Source of the DNA: Parabacteroides sp. ZJ-118
GTDB lineage: Bacteria > Bacteroidota > Bacteroidia > Bacteroidales > Tannerellaceae
Direction: 5' to 3'
Assembly: GCF_011038785.1 (NCBI RefSeq)
Contig: NZ_JAAKDT010000002.1
Span: forward strand, 146,048 to 210,047
DNA: 64,000 nucleotides
Shown here: piece after piece, positions 53,696 through 61,398 of the stretch
Position numbering within the stretch: the stretch's first letter is position 1
How the letters are laid out: each line of letters starts with the position of its first letter
Position numbers and translations under genes: made by a program
The notes under the pieces: generated by a model
Told to the model about the DNA's origin: nothing
The model's input: only the letters and a program-made list of their open reading frames with translations
The model's database searches: none

Positions 53696-54649
53696 TCAGC
53701 CGACCATCAAATACGTTATATAAGCTATATAACAAGCGATCAATAAGATTCCCTCCGGTCGGGTGATCGTCCGTTCCTTGAAGAAAAGCCCGAAAATATA
53801 AAGCAATACACATGAACCGATCATGACACCCAGATCCAGATTGGTAATGCCTTGTATGTTCATCGGCGTGATTGTTGCGCTACAACCCAATACGAAGAAT
53901 ATATTGAAGAGGTTGGAACCGATAGCGTTTCCAATCGCCATCTCCGGGTTCTTCTTTAACGCGGCCACGACGGAAGTCGCCAACTCCGGAAGAGAGGTAC
54001 CTCCGGCCACTAAAGTCAAACCAATAATAGACTCGCTGACACCCAGTCCGCGGGCGATACCGGAAGCTCCATCCACGAAAAATCGTCCTCCGTAAATCAA
54101 ACCGGCCAATCCCCCGATGATGAATAAACTCGCTTTCCAAACGGGCATTGTTTTAATCGCGCCCTCCCCGTTTACCTCTCCATTATGTGCGATCGCGAAC
54201 GTATAGCCAAGGAAAATGGCGAAAAAGCACAATAGTAACATACCGTCGCTACTGCTGATGCTGTTTTGCGACGCGCCGTTGATCAAAACGTCATTCGCGC
54301 AAATAAACAATACGATCGAGGCAAGTACGCAAAGCGGAATCTCTTTGCTTAAGGTACCTTTCGTGACGCTGATCGGTACGATAGCGGCCGTACAGCCGAC
54401 AATCATCAAGGCGTTAAATATATTGCTTCCCGCCACATTACCGATCGCGATATCCGAGCTTCCTTTCAAGGCAGATACGACACTGACCGTTAATTCCGGT
54501 GCGGAAGTTCCAAACGCCACAATCGTCAGCCCGATTACTAAGCCGGAAATATTGAAGCGTTTGGCTACCGAGGCGGCACCATCCGTCAAGGCGTTGGCTC
54601 CGACTAAGATTAACAGCAAACCGCCGATTAGTAATACGATATCCATCAT
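53696..54649 (-). CDS. Calcium/sodium antiporter (YrbG/CaCA family)
   Basis: 317 residues, about ten membrane helices. The two alpha-repeats characteristic of the family are clear: GNVAGSNIFNALMIVG in the first half and GNAIGSNLFNIFFVLG in the second, each preceded by a matching segment with the Glu-containing TSAPELTVSVVSALKG and TSLPELATSVVAALKK. It probably exchanges Ca2+ for Na+ or H+ at the inner membrane. Likely co-transcribed with DUF3127, 5 bp upstream. Confidence 0.92.
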   Translation of the reverse strand: MMDIVLLIGGLLLILVGANALTDGAASVAKRFNISGLVIGLTIVAFGTSAPELTVSVVSALKGSSDIAIGNVAGSNIFNALMIVGCTAAIVPISVTKGTLSKEIPLCVLASIVLFICANDVLINGASQNSISSSDGMLLLCFFAIFLGYTFAIAHNGEVNGEGAIKTMPVWKASLFIIGGLAGLIYGGRFFVDGASGIARGLGVSESIIGLTLVAGGTSLPELATSVVAALKKNPEMAIGNAIGSNLFNIFFVLGCSATITPMNIQGITNLDLGVMIGSCVLLYIFGLFFKERTITRPEGILLIACYIAYITYLMVG

Positions 54650-54654
54650 CCGTC

Positions 54655-55026
54655 TTAGAATGGCAAGTCATCGATAGGGTTGGCCGGGCCGAAATCAGGC
54701 GCGGATGAAGCCGGAGCCGTAGGAGCGGAAGCCGGAGCGGTTTGAGGAACTGTCACCGTCGGACGGTCTACTTTCCATGCGTTGATGCTGGTGAACCAGC
54801 GGCCTTGATATTCGCGGCTATCAATGTCGAAAGAAACCGTAACCTCCTCTCCCGGTTGTATGGCCGCTTGTGCGATACGATCGGCGCCGAAAATCTGGAA
54901 ACATACTTTCCTCGGATATTGGTCGTGTGTCTCCAATACATACTCTTGTTTTTTCCATTCGTTTCCGGCCTTGCTGATGCCACCTACCTCCGGTAGGACC
55001 TGAATAATTTTTCCTGCAATTTCCAT
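54655..55026 (-). CDS. DUF3127 family protein
   Basis: 123 residues. The N-terminal 90 residues form a small beta-rich domain (MEIAGKIIQVLPEVGGISKA, CFQIFGADRIAQAAIQPGEE, GRWFTSINAWKVDRP) that resembles an OB fold. The tail is Ala/Pro-rich and ends in DDLPF, similar to the acidic tail of single-strand binding proteins. Function unknown; an SSB-like role is possible. It sits between the MerR gene and the antiporter. Confidence 0.85.
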   Translation of the reverse strand: MEIAGKIIQVLPEVGGISKAGNEWKKQEYVLETHDQYPRKVCFQIFGADRIAQAAIQPGEEVTVSFDIDSREYQGRWFTSINAWKVDRPTVTVPQTAPASAPTAPASSAPDFGPANPIDDLPF

Positions 55027-55106
55027 GTCTTGTATTATGATTTACTTATGTTTTATTTAATTGGGGACGAAGGTACGGTTTTGTTTCGGTTTTATCAACA
55101 GCGCAA

Positions 55107-55463
55107 TCACACTTTCGGGGCAAAAGCATCGAATGCGTCTTTCAGGGCTAACAGCTCTTCTTTGATCTGTTTCAGACGGTTTACGATCTCTTCTTGGCGG
55201 ATCGTTGTCTCCTTGTTATCCTTCAGTTTTTGCCGTGCGCCGGCCAAGGTCATCCCTCTCTCTTTCACCAAATGGTAGATGAGGCGTACGGCGTCGATAT
55301 CCTCCTGCCTGTAAAAACGGGTACCTTTGCTCGTCTTCCTTGGATTGATGATGTCGAACTCCTTCTCCCAAAAGCGAAGGGTAGACTCGTTCACGTCGAA
55401 CATCTGCGCCACCTCGCTGATGGAAAAATAGAGTTTGAGATCTTTATTCTTTTTCAGGCTCAT
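55107..55463 (-). CDS. MerR-family regulator
   Basis: 118 residues. HTH of MerR type: YFSISEVAQMFDVNESTLRF, then WEKEFDIINPRKTSKGTRFY and DIDAVRLIYHLVKERGMTLA. A short C-terminal helix (VNRLKQIKEELLALKDAFDA) dimerises; no metal-binding Cys. This is the common Bacteroidota partner of the M23 peptidase gene, 14 bp upstream. Confidence 0.9.
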   Translation of the reverse strand: MSLKKNKDLKLYFSISEVAQMFDVNESTLRFWEKEFDIINPRKTSKGTRFYRQEDIDAVRLIYHLVKERGMTLAGARQKLKDNKETTIRQEEIVNRLKQIKEELLALKDAFDAFAPKV

Positions 55464-55477
55464 ACCGCTAACGAAGT

Positions 55478-56461
55478 TTAATCCATGACCTGACCATGAT
55501 TCTCGGCGATCTGGATCATACGGTCGTATTCCTCAGGTGAGAGATCCATGTAATAGTATTTGGATGGGTTATCATACTTCCCTCGTACGATTACCTCATA
55601 ATGCAAGTGCGGGCCGGTAGACTTTCCGGTATTTCCAACCTCGCCAATCACCTCCCCGCGGGAAACCTTCTGTCCGACACGTTTCTTGAACTTGCTCAGA
55701 TGACCGTATAAAGTCTGATAGCCGTAGCCATGATCGATAATCACACAATTCCCGTATCCCTGTTTCCAAGCGGCGAAAGTAACAACGCCATTGCCTGTCG
55801 CGTAGATCTCCGTCCCCACTTTAGCCGAGAAATCCATTCCGGAATGGAAACGAGGCGTGCGGTAAATCGGGTCGATACGTACACCATAGCCGGAAGCGGT
55901 ACGACGCAGATCCTTATTGGAAATCGGTTGGATCGCCGGGATACATTTACTCCTCTCTTCTTGGCTCTTCCCGAGGGCGATCAGTGCTTCCAGGGAATTG
56001 GATTGGATATACAATTGCTTACGCAGCATATCCATCTTTTGGGTCGTGGAGACAACAAGCTCCGGATTGGACAGGCTCATCAAATGCTCGTAACGATTTG
56101 TCCCTCCAAATCCGGCTTTCCGGACGGATTCGGGAATGGACTCAGCTTGGAAGATAGCCCGGTACAGATTCTCGTCACGCTGTTGAATATCATCCAATAC
56201 CTCCAACGCGTTATTCAAGCGAAGGGAAAGCACCTCGTATTGAGTTTGCAGCAGGCGGTTCTCCTTACGTAACTGAGATTCCATCGGAGAGTCCACCAAA
56301 TGCATCATGGCGAAAAAAGTGGCCACGCCGAATGCTATCCCGGTGCTTAAATGGCGGAGAACGGCGAACAGCCGGTCTTTGCTGGATGGGTATACACGCT
56401 CGTAATTGAGCGTGTTCGGATTATATAAGTAGTATGTCTTGCGGTTTTTAAAGAGTCTCAT
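55478..56461 (-). CDS. M23-family peptidoglycan endopeptidase
   Basis: 327 residues. N-terminal membrane helix (about 30-50, GIAFGVATFFAMMHL), a helical coil (about 60-170), then a LytM domain: RFHSGMDFSAKVG (zinc His and Asp) and GPHLHYEVIV (HxH). Catalytic residues are intact. Likely cleaves peptide cross-links in the periplasm. First gene of a minus-strand group with MerR. Confidence 0.92.
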   Translation of the reverse strand: MRLFKNRKTYYLYNPNTLNYERVYPSSKDRLFAVLRHLSTGIAFGVATFFAMMHLVDSPMESQLRKENRLLQTQYEVLSLRLNNALEVLDDIQQRDENLYRAIFQAESIPESVRKAGFGGTNRYEHLMSLSNPELVVSTTQKMDMLRKQLYIQSNSLEALIALGKSQEERSKCIPAIQPISNKDLRRTASGYGVRIDPIYRTPRFHSGMDFSAKVGTEIYATGNGVVTFAAWKQGYGNCVIIDHGYGYQTLYGHLSKFKKRVGQKVSRGEVIGEVGNTGKSTGPHLHYEVIVRGKYDNPSKYYYMDLSPEEYDRMIQIAENHGQVMD

Positions 56462-56506
56462 CTATATTTTTGTTATTTGGATGTACGCGAAAATAATAAT
56501 TTGCCG

Positions 56507-56514
56507 TACTTTTG
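56507..56514 (+). promoter_or_regulatory. -7 element of alaS
   Basis: TACTTTTG, 45 bp before the alaS ATG. A TTTG upstream is too far (27 bases) to be certain. Confidence 0.5.
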
Positions 56515-56558
56515 CAAATTGTTTTTCAGAATATTAACGAGAACTATATAAATAGATT

Positions 56559-59180
56559 ATGTTGACAGCAAAAGAAATCCGTGAATCCTTCAAGCAATTC
56601 TTCGCTTCCAAGGAGCACCAGATCGTGCCTTCCGCTCCAATGGTGGTGAAGGGTGACCCCACGTTGATGTTTACGAACGCGGGAATGAATCAGTTTAAAG
56701 ATATTATCTTGGGCAACGTGCCCCGTAAGTATCCTCGTGTCGCGGACTCTCAGAAATGTCTTCGTGTCAGCGGCAAGCATAACGATTTGGAAGAGGTGGG
56801 ACATGATACCTATCACCATACGATGTTTGAGATGCTCGGGAACTGGTCGTTCGGGGATTATTTTAAGCAAGAGGCGATCCGCTGGGCTTGGGAATACCTG
56901 GTAGAGGTATTGAAGCTGGATCCGGAGCGTTTATATGCCACCGTATTTGAGGGAAGCCCCGCTGAAGGCTTGGATCGTGATAACGAGGCTGCCGGTTATT
57001 GGGAGCGATATTTACCGAAAGATCATATCCTGAACGGTAACAAACATGATAACTTCTGGGAAATGGGGGATACGGGTCCTTGCGGTCCCTGTTCCGAGAT
57101 CCATATCGACCTTCGTCCGGACGAGGAGCGTGCGGCGGTCAGCGGCGCCGTTATGGTAAATAAGGATCATCCGCAGGTAATCGAGATCTGGAATCTTGTG
57201 TTCATGCAATTCAACCGTAAGGCCGATGGCTCCTTGGAACCGCTGCCCGCCAAGGTAATCGATACCGGTATGGGATTCGAGCGCCTGTGTATGGCATTGC
57301 AGGGTAAGACCTCGAACTATGATACGGACGTATTCCAACCGATTATCAAGGTAATCGCGGGGATGGCAGGTACGACTTACGGTACGGATAAACAGCAAGA
57401 TATCGCCATGCGCGTAATCGCCGATCATATCCGTACGATCGCTTTCGCGATCACGGACGGGCAGTTGCCTTCCAACGCTAAGGCCGGTTATGTAATCCGT
57501 CGTATCTTGCGGCGTGCCGTTCGTTACGGTTATACATTCTTGGATCGCAAGGAGGCGTTTATGTATAAGCTTTTGCCCGTATTGATCGAGACGATGGGCG
57601 ACGCTTATCCGGAATTGATCGCCCAGCAAACCTTGATCGAGAAGGTTATCAAGGAGGAGGAGGAATCGTTCCTTCGTACCTTGGAGACCGGTATCCGCTT
57701 GCTGGACAAGAAAATGGAGGAGACGAAGGCCGCCGGTAAGACGGTCTTGGATGGCGTAGATGCCTTTACGCTATATGATACCTACGGATTCCCGTTGGAC
57801 TTGACGGAGTTGATCCTTCGCGAGAACGGCATGGAGGCCGATATCGAGGCCTTCAACCAGGCGATGCGACAGCAGAAAGAGCGTGCCCGCAACGCCGCCG
57901 CTATCGAGACCGGCGATTGGATCGCGCTGAAAGAGGGCGCCTGTAAGTTCGTGGGGTATGATCTGTTCGAATGCGAGGCGGAGATCTTGCGTTATCGCCA
58001 GATCAAGCAAAAGAATAAAGTATTATACCAGATCGTCCTGGATCAAACCCCGTTCTACGCGGAAATGGGCGGACAGGTCGGCGATACGGGGTGGCTGATC
58101 GCCGACGACGAGCAGATCGACGTGATCGATACGAAACGAGAGAATAACCTGCCGGTTCATTTGGTAGCGAAACTTCCGAAAGATGTGACAGCTACTTTTA
58201 CCGCGAAGATCAACGAGAAAAGGCGTATCCTGTGTGAGTGCAACCACTCCGCCACGCACCTTTTGCATGAGGCGTTGCGCGAGGTATTGGGTACGCACGT
58301 AGAGCAGAAGGGTTCTTATGTCTCGCCCGATTCCTTACGTTTCGACTTCTCTCATTTCCAGAAGGTGACCGACGAGGAGATCCGCAAGGTGGAGATATTG
58401 GTCGGAGAGAAGATCCGTGCGAACCTCCCGCTGGAAGAGCGTCGCGATATGCCGATCGCCGAGGCCAAGGCGATGGGGGCTATGGCGCTGTTCGGTGAGA
58501 AATATGGCGAAGAGGTACGTGTCGTGAAATACGGAAGCTCCGTGGAGCTGTGTGGTGGCACGCATATCCCGGCAACCGGTATGATCGGTTTTTTACGTGT
58601 GGTAGGAGAGAGCTCCATCGCCGCGGGCGTCCGTCGTATAGAGGCGGTTACGGCCGAGGGAGCCGATCGATTCGTATATGCCCAGCAAGATCTGATCCGC
58701 GAGTTGCGTGCGTTGATGAACCATATGCCGAACTTGACGCAGGCGATGAGAAAGTCTATCGAGGAGAACGCGGAGATGAAGAAACAGATCGAGGATTATA
58801 TCCGTGAGAAGGCTATGCGTCTGAAAGGGGAGATCGTGGCGACAGCCTCGGAGAGCAACGGCATCAAGGTGATGCAATTCATAGGCAAGGCGAACCCGGA
58901 CGCTATGAAGAACGTGGCTTTCCAGATCAAGGCGGAGACGGCCGACAGCTTTGTCTTTGTCGCCGGTATCACCGACGATAACAAATGCACGCTCATGCTT
59001 ATGCTAAGCGATGATCTGGTGAAAGAGGGCTTGCATGCCGGTAAGATCGTAAAAGAGGCCGCCAGGCATATTCAAGGCGGTGGTGGCGGACAGCCCCATT
59101 TCGCTACGGCCGGAGGTAAGAATATGGAGGGCCTTTCCATTGCCGTTGGCGCGATGAAAGAGGCTGTCGGAGTACAGTAA
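56559..59180 (+). CDS. alaS: Alanyl-tRNA synthetase
   Basis: 873 residues, the usual length. Class II catalytic core ([20 protein letters not shown], then [20 protein letters not shown]), editing domain ([20 protein letters not shown] and [10 protein letters not shown] with zinc-binding Cys/His), and the C-Ala domain ([15 protein letters not shown]). Starts at ATG 56559. Followed 31 bp later by aroB. Confidence 0.97.
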   Translation: MLTAKEIRESFKQFFASKEHQIVPSAPMVVKGDPTLMFTNAGMNQFKDIILGNVPRKYPRVADSQKCLRVSGKHNDLEEVGHDTYHHTMFEMLGNWSFGDYFKQEAIRWAWEYLVEVLKLDPERLYATVFEGSPAEGLDRDNEAAGYWERYLPKDHILNGNKHDNFWEMGDTGPCGPCSEIHIDLRPDEERAAVSGAVMVNKDHPQVIEIWNLVFMQFNRKADGSLEPLPAKVIDTGMGFERLCMALQGKTSNYDTDVFQPIIKVIAGMAGTTYGTDKQQDIAMRVIADHIRTIAFAITDGQLPSNAKAGYVIRRILRRAVRYGYTFLDRKEAFMYKLLPVLIETMGDAYPELIAQQTLIEKVIKEEEESFLRTLETGIRLLDKKMEETKAAGKTVLDGVDAFTLYDTYGFPLDLTELILRENGMEADIEAFNQAMRQQKERARNAAAIETGDWIALKEGACKFVGYDLFECEAEILRYRQIKQKNKVLYQIVLDQTPFYAEMGGQVGDTGWLIADDEQIDVIDTKRENNLPVHLVAKLPKDVTATFTAKINEKRRILCECNHSATHLLHEALREVLGTHVEQKGSYVSPDSLRFDFSHFQKVTDEEIRKVEILVGEKIRANLPLEERRDMPIAEAKAMGAMALFGEKYGEEVRVVKYGSSVELCGGTHIPATGMIGFLRVVGESSIAAGVRRIEAVTAEGADRFVYAQQDLIRELRALMNHMPNLTQAMRKSIEENAEMKKQIEDYIREKAMRLKGEIVATASESNGIKVMQFIGKANPDAMKNVAFQIKAETADSFVFVAGITDDNKCTLMLMLSDDLVKEGLHAGKIVKEAARHIQGGGGGQPHFATAGGKNMEGLSIAVGAMKEAVGVQ

Positions 59181-59211
59181 AACCGGTTCGGAAGAAATAA
59201 ACAAGAAAGAT

Positions 59212-60273
59212 ATGTCAGCGCAAAAAGTGGTTGTTTGCAAGGACTTGAGATCGGAGCTGCGGGATTTTCTCTCCGCTCTGAAATACGATAAGCTGTTCAT
59301 CCTTACGGATACGAATACCAAAGAGAAATGTCTTCCCTTGGTGGCGGGGGTAGCGGCCTTCCAGAAGGCTCCGCTCCTCGTGACCGAGGCGGGTGACATG
59401 AATAAGGGGCTCTCCGCTTTGGCCCGGATATGGACGGCCTTGTCCGATGGAGGGGCTTCCCGCAACTCATTGCTGGTGAATCTGGGCGGCGGTATGATTA
59501 CGGATATGGGTGGTTTTGCCGGCGCTACCTTCAAGCGAGGCATCCGTACGATCAATATCCCTACGACCTTGATGGCGTCTGTCGATGCTGCCGTAGGCGG
59601 GAAGACGGGGATTAACTTCAATGGATTGAAGAATGAGATCGGCTCTTTTTATCCCCCTTTGCGTGTCTTCATTGATTGTGCGTTTTTGCGTACGTTGGAT
59701 CGTGATAATATTCTTTCCGGTTACGCGGAGATGATCAAGCATGGCCTGATTAGTTCGATCGAGCATTACACATCCGTCCTGCTTTATGATATCGACACCA
59801 TGAATTATTCGTATCTGAATAGTCTGGCGGGCCAGTCTGTCGCCGTGAAAGAGCGGATTGTGGCGGAGGATCCGAAAGAGCGGGGTATTCGTAAGGCATT
59901 GAACTTCGGTCATACGATCGGCCACGCTTTCGAGAGCTTGTCGTTCCGGAAAGAGCGTCCGCTCTTGCATGGCCACGCGGTAGCGGCGGGTATCGTGAGC
60001 GAGCTTTACCTCTCGCATAAGCTGTGTGGCTTCCCGATGGAGAAATTGAGCCAGGTCGTTTATTATATAAAAACCTATTATCCGGCGTTCTTCTTTGACT
60101 GCACGGACTACGATACCTTGTACGAGTTGATGACACATGATAAAAAGAATGAGGGCGGTATCATCAACTTCACGCTGCTGGGAAATGTGGGGGAGGTACG
60201 TATCAACCAATCGGTCACCAAAGAAAAAATCTTGGAGTCTCTCGATTTTTATCGTGAAAGTTTTGGCATTTAA
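59212..60273 (+). CDS. aroB: 3-dehydroquinate synthase
   Basis: Second step of the shikimate pathway (DAHP to dehydroquinate). 353 residues. Motifs: VNLGGGMITDMGGFAGATFK, PTTLMASVDAAVGGKTGINF, GYAEMIKHGLI, and NFGHTIGHAFESL with a metal His. Zinc/NAD sites are intact. The tRNA-Pro promoter starts inside its last codons. Confidence 0.96.
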   Translation: MSAQKVVVCKDLRSELRDFLSALKYDKLFILTDTNTKEKCLPLVAGVAAFQKAPLLVTEAGDMNKGLSALARIWTALSDGGASRNSLLVNLGGGMITDMGGFAGATFKRGIRTINIPTTLMASVDAAVGGKTGINFNGLKNEIGSFYPPLRVFIDCAFLRTLDRDNILSGYAEMIKHGLISSIEHYTSVLLYDIDTMNYSYLNSLAGQSVAVKERIVAEDPKERGIRKALNFGHTIGHAFESLSFRKERPLLHGHAVAAGIVSELYLSHKLCGFPMEKLSQVVYYIKTYYPAFFFDCTDYDTLYELMTHDKKNEGGIINFTLLGNVGEVRINQSVTKEKILESLDFYRESFGI

Positions 60274-60292
60274 CGGGAAAAGACTACCTTTG
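60262..60292 (+). promoter_or_regulatory. Promoter of tRNA-Pro
   Basis: TTTG at 60262-60265 (inside aroB), 19 bases, TACCTTTG at 60285-60292: a perfect Bacteroidota promoter, 17 bp before the tRNA. Confidence 0.85.
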
Positions 60293-60309
60293 CACCCGTA
60301 AAATAGAGG

Positions 60310-60384
60310 CGGGATGTAGCTCAGCCCGGTTAGAGTACGCGTCTGGGGGGCGTGTGGTCGCTGGTTCGAATCCAGTCATCCCGA
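60310..60384 (+). tRNA. tRNA-Pro (anticodon GGG)
   Basis: Cloverleaf: acceptor CGGGATG (60310-60316) with CATCCCG (60377-60383), D-arm GCTC/GAGT, anticodon stem CGCGT/GCGTG with GU pairs, loop CTGGGGG with anticodon GGG at 60345-60347, T-arm GCTGG-TTCGAAT-CCAGT, discriminator A. CCA is not encoded. Confidence 0.93.
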
Positions 60385-60390
60385 CTGATA

Positions 60391-60426
60391 AAAGGCATCG
60401 ATAATCATCCGATTATCGGTGCCTTT
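60391..60426 (+). terminator. Terminator after tRNA-Pro
   Basis: AAAGGCATCGATAATC and GATTATCGGTGCCTTT form a stem of about 16 bp around a 4-base loop, 7 bp after the tRNA. The final TTTG suits termination. Confidence 0.85.
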
Positions 60427-61105
60427 GTTCGTTGTTACCCGCCTAAGGCGCTCGCGGATGGGGAATTGACATTCTGACATTTTGTAAACGGAAGTCCCGG
60501 AGAATCGATTCTTTCGGGTCAAGGGACAAGGCACCTTCAATTCTACGTTAAAATATATTTAATCAATTCATCTTTAGCCGGATACCGAAAAACGCCTTTT
60601 CATTCCAGCGAAAATCACTCATCCGAAAGCCTATCCATTGACCTGTTTGGGCGATTTCATGGGCTTACGACTGGATTCTAACGAGGTTACAATGCCTATT
60701 CACGGCGGTTTACAACCCTATTCTTGATGGTTTATAATGCCCGGCGGCAGCATTTGTGCCGCCCGGCGCGGCTATACGCGTAGGCTTTTGCCCCCTTTTG
60801 TACTTGAAAACGGTAATATTCCCACCCAAAAGCGCCTTTCGCGGCACCTCTTGGCTTCCCGTTTAGCCGATCTTAGGAACGCCGCTGTCACGATTAGCCT
60901 ATAAAACGAATCAGAAAGAAAGGAAAAGGGCGATTTGGATGTCTTATCGATAACGGAGTTTAGGGTTGTAAGGAGCGACAAGCGAGCGGCTCCGGAGGTG
61001 GTCCGGGTCATTGGATCCTGAATGAAAGCGCCGTGAGGGAGTATCGTTACGATGGGAATTACGCTATATATATGTACACGTACATTGAATGATACGATAT
61101 GGGAC
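60427..61105. other. Gene-free region upstream of phase-variable locus
   Basis: About 680 bp between the tRNA terminator and the left inverted repeat. No frame has convincing codon use; a minus-strand frame of 111 codons at 60772-61107 is probably chance. It contains a GC-rich hairpin (GCCCGGCGGCA with TGCCGCCCGGC, about 60738-60766), which might stop transcription from the invertible promoter when it points left, and three 22-bp degenerate repeats. Confidence 0.5.
60685..60741. repeat. Three degenerate 22-bp tandem repeats
   Basis: Units start at 60685, 60707 and 60729 with GGTTACAATGCC, GGTTTACAACCC and GGTTTATAATGCC; the first two also share CTATTC. Regular 22-bp spacing (two helical turns) hints at protein binding or a decayed repeat. 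Confidence 0.5.
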
Positions 61106-61324
61106 AAAACGGCGAGTTTAAACGATCGTTTAAATCTTGCGTTTTCGAAAGGGAAAAAGGGTGGGTTTGTCAGAGGAAGCGGCGGGTTTGTCAGCGATAG
61201 GCTATCCTATTGATAAGAAAGCGGATAAGGAATAAAAAAAATAACACGGAAGGGTTGCAGGAATCAAAGAAACGCGTACCTTTGCAAATGACGAATTTAA
61301 ACGATCGTTTAGACTCGCCATTTT
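61106..61324. other. Invertible promoter segment (phase switch, ON orientation)
   Basis: Left repeat 61106-61135 and right repeat 61295-61324 are inverted copies, 30 bp with 28 matches, separated by 159 bp. Each holds the palindrome AAACGATCGTTT as a likely recombinase core. The promoter at 61254-61284 lies between them and points to the surface-protein gene. Inversion would turn the promoter away and switch the gene off. This layout matches promoter inversion known in Bacteroides and Parabacteroides surface loci. No recombinase gene lies in the window, so it must act from elsewhere. Confidence 0.85.
61254..61284 (+). promoter_or_regulatory. Promoter of second surface protein
   Basis: GTTG at 61254-61257, 19 bases, TACCTTTG at 61277-61284. 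The 27-bp block ending TACCTTTGCAA is identical to that at 12.93 kb. The leader of about 105 bases would include the right inverted repeat. Confidence 0.85.
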
Positions 61325-61398
61325 CGAAAGTCGGTAAGGCGATCGAAGAAGTGGATAAGTACTTAATTAACACTATTATTAATATTAAATTTTAGATT

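Noticed and set aside
60310..61105. tRNA-Pro as an attachment site for an integrated element
   Set aside because: No second copy of the tRNA 3' end, no integrase and no mobility genes were found in the downstream sequence.
60772..61107. Minus-strand open frame of 111 codons upstream of the phase switch, a possible target of the promoter when inverted
   Set aside because: Composition looks random, no family features, and its start overlaps the edge of the left inverted repeat. Kept only as a remote possibility.
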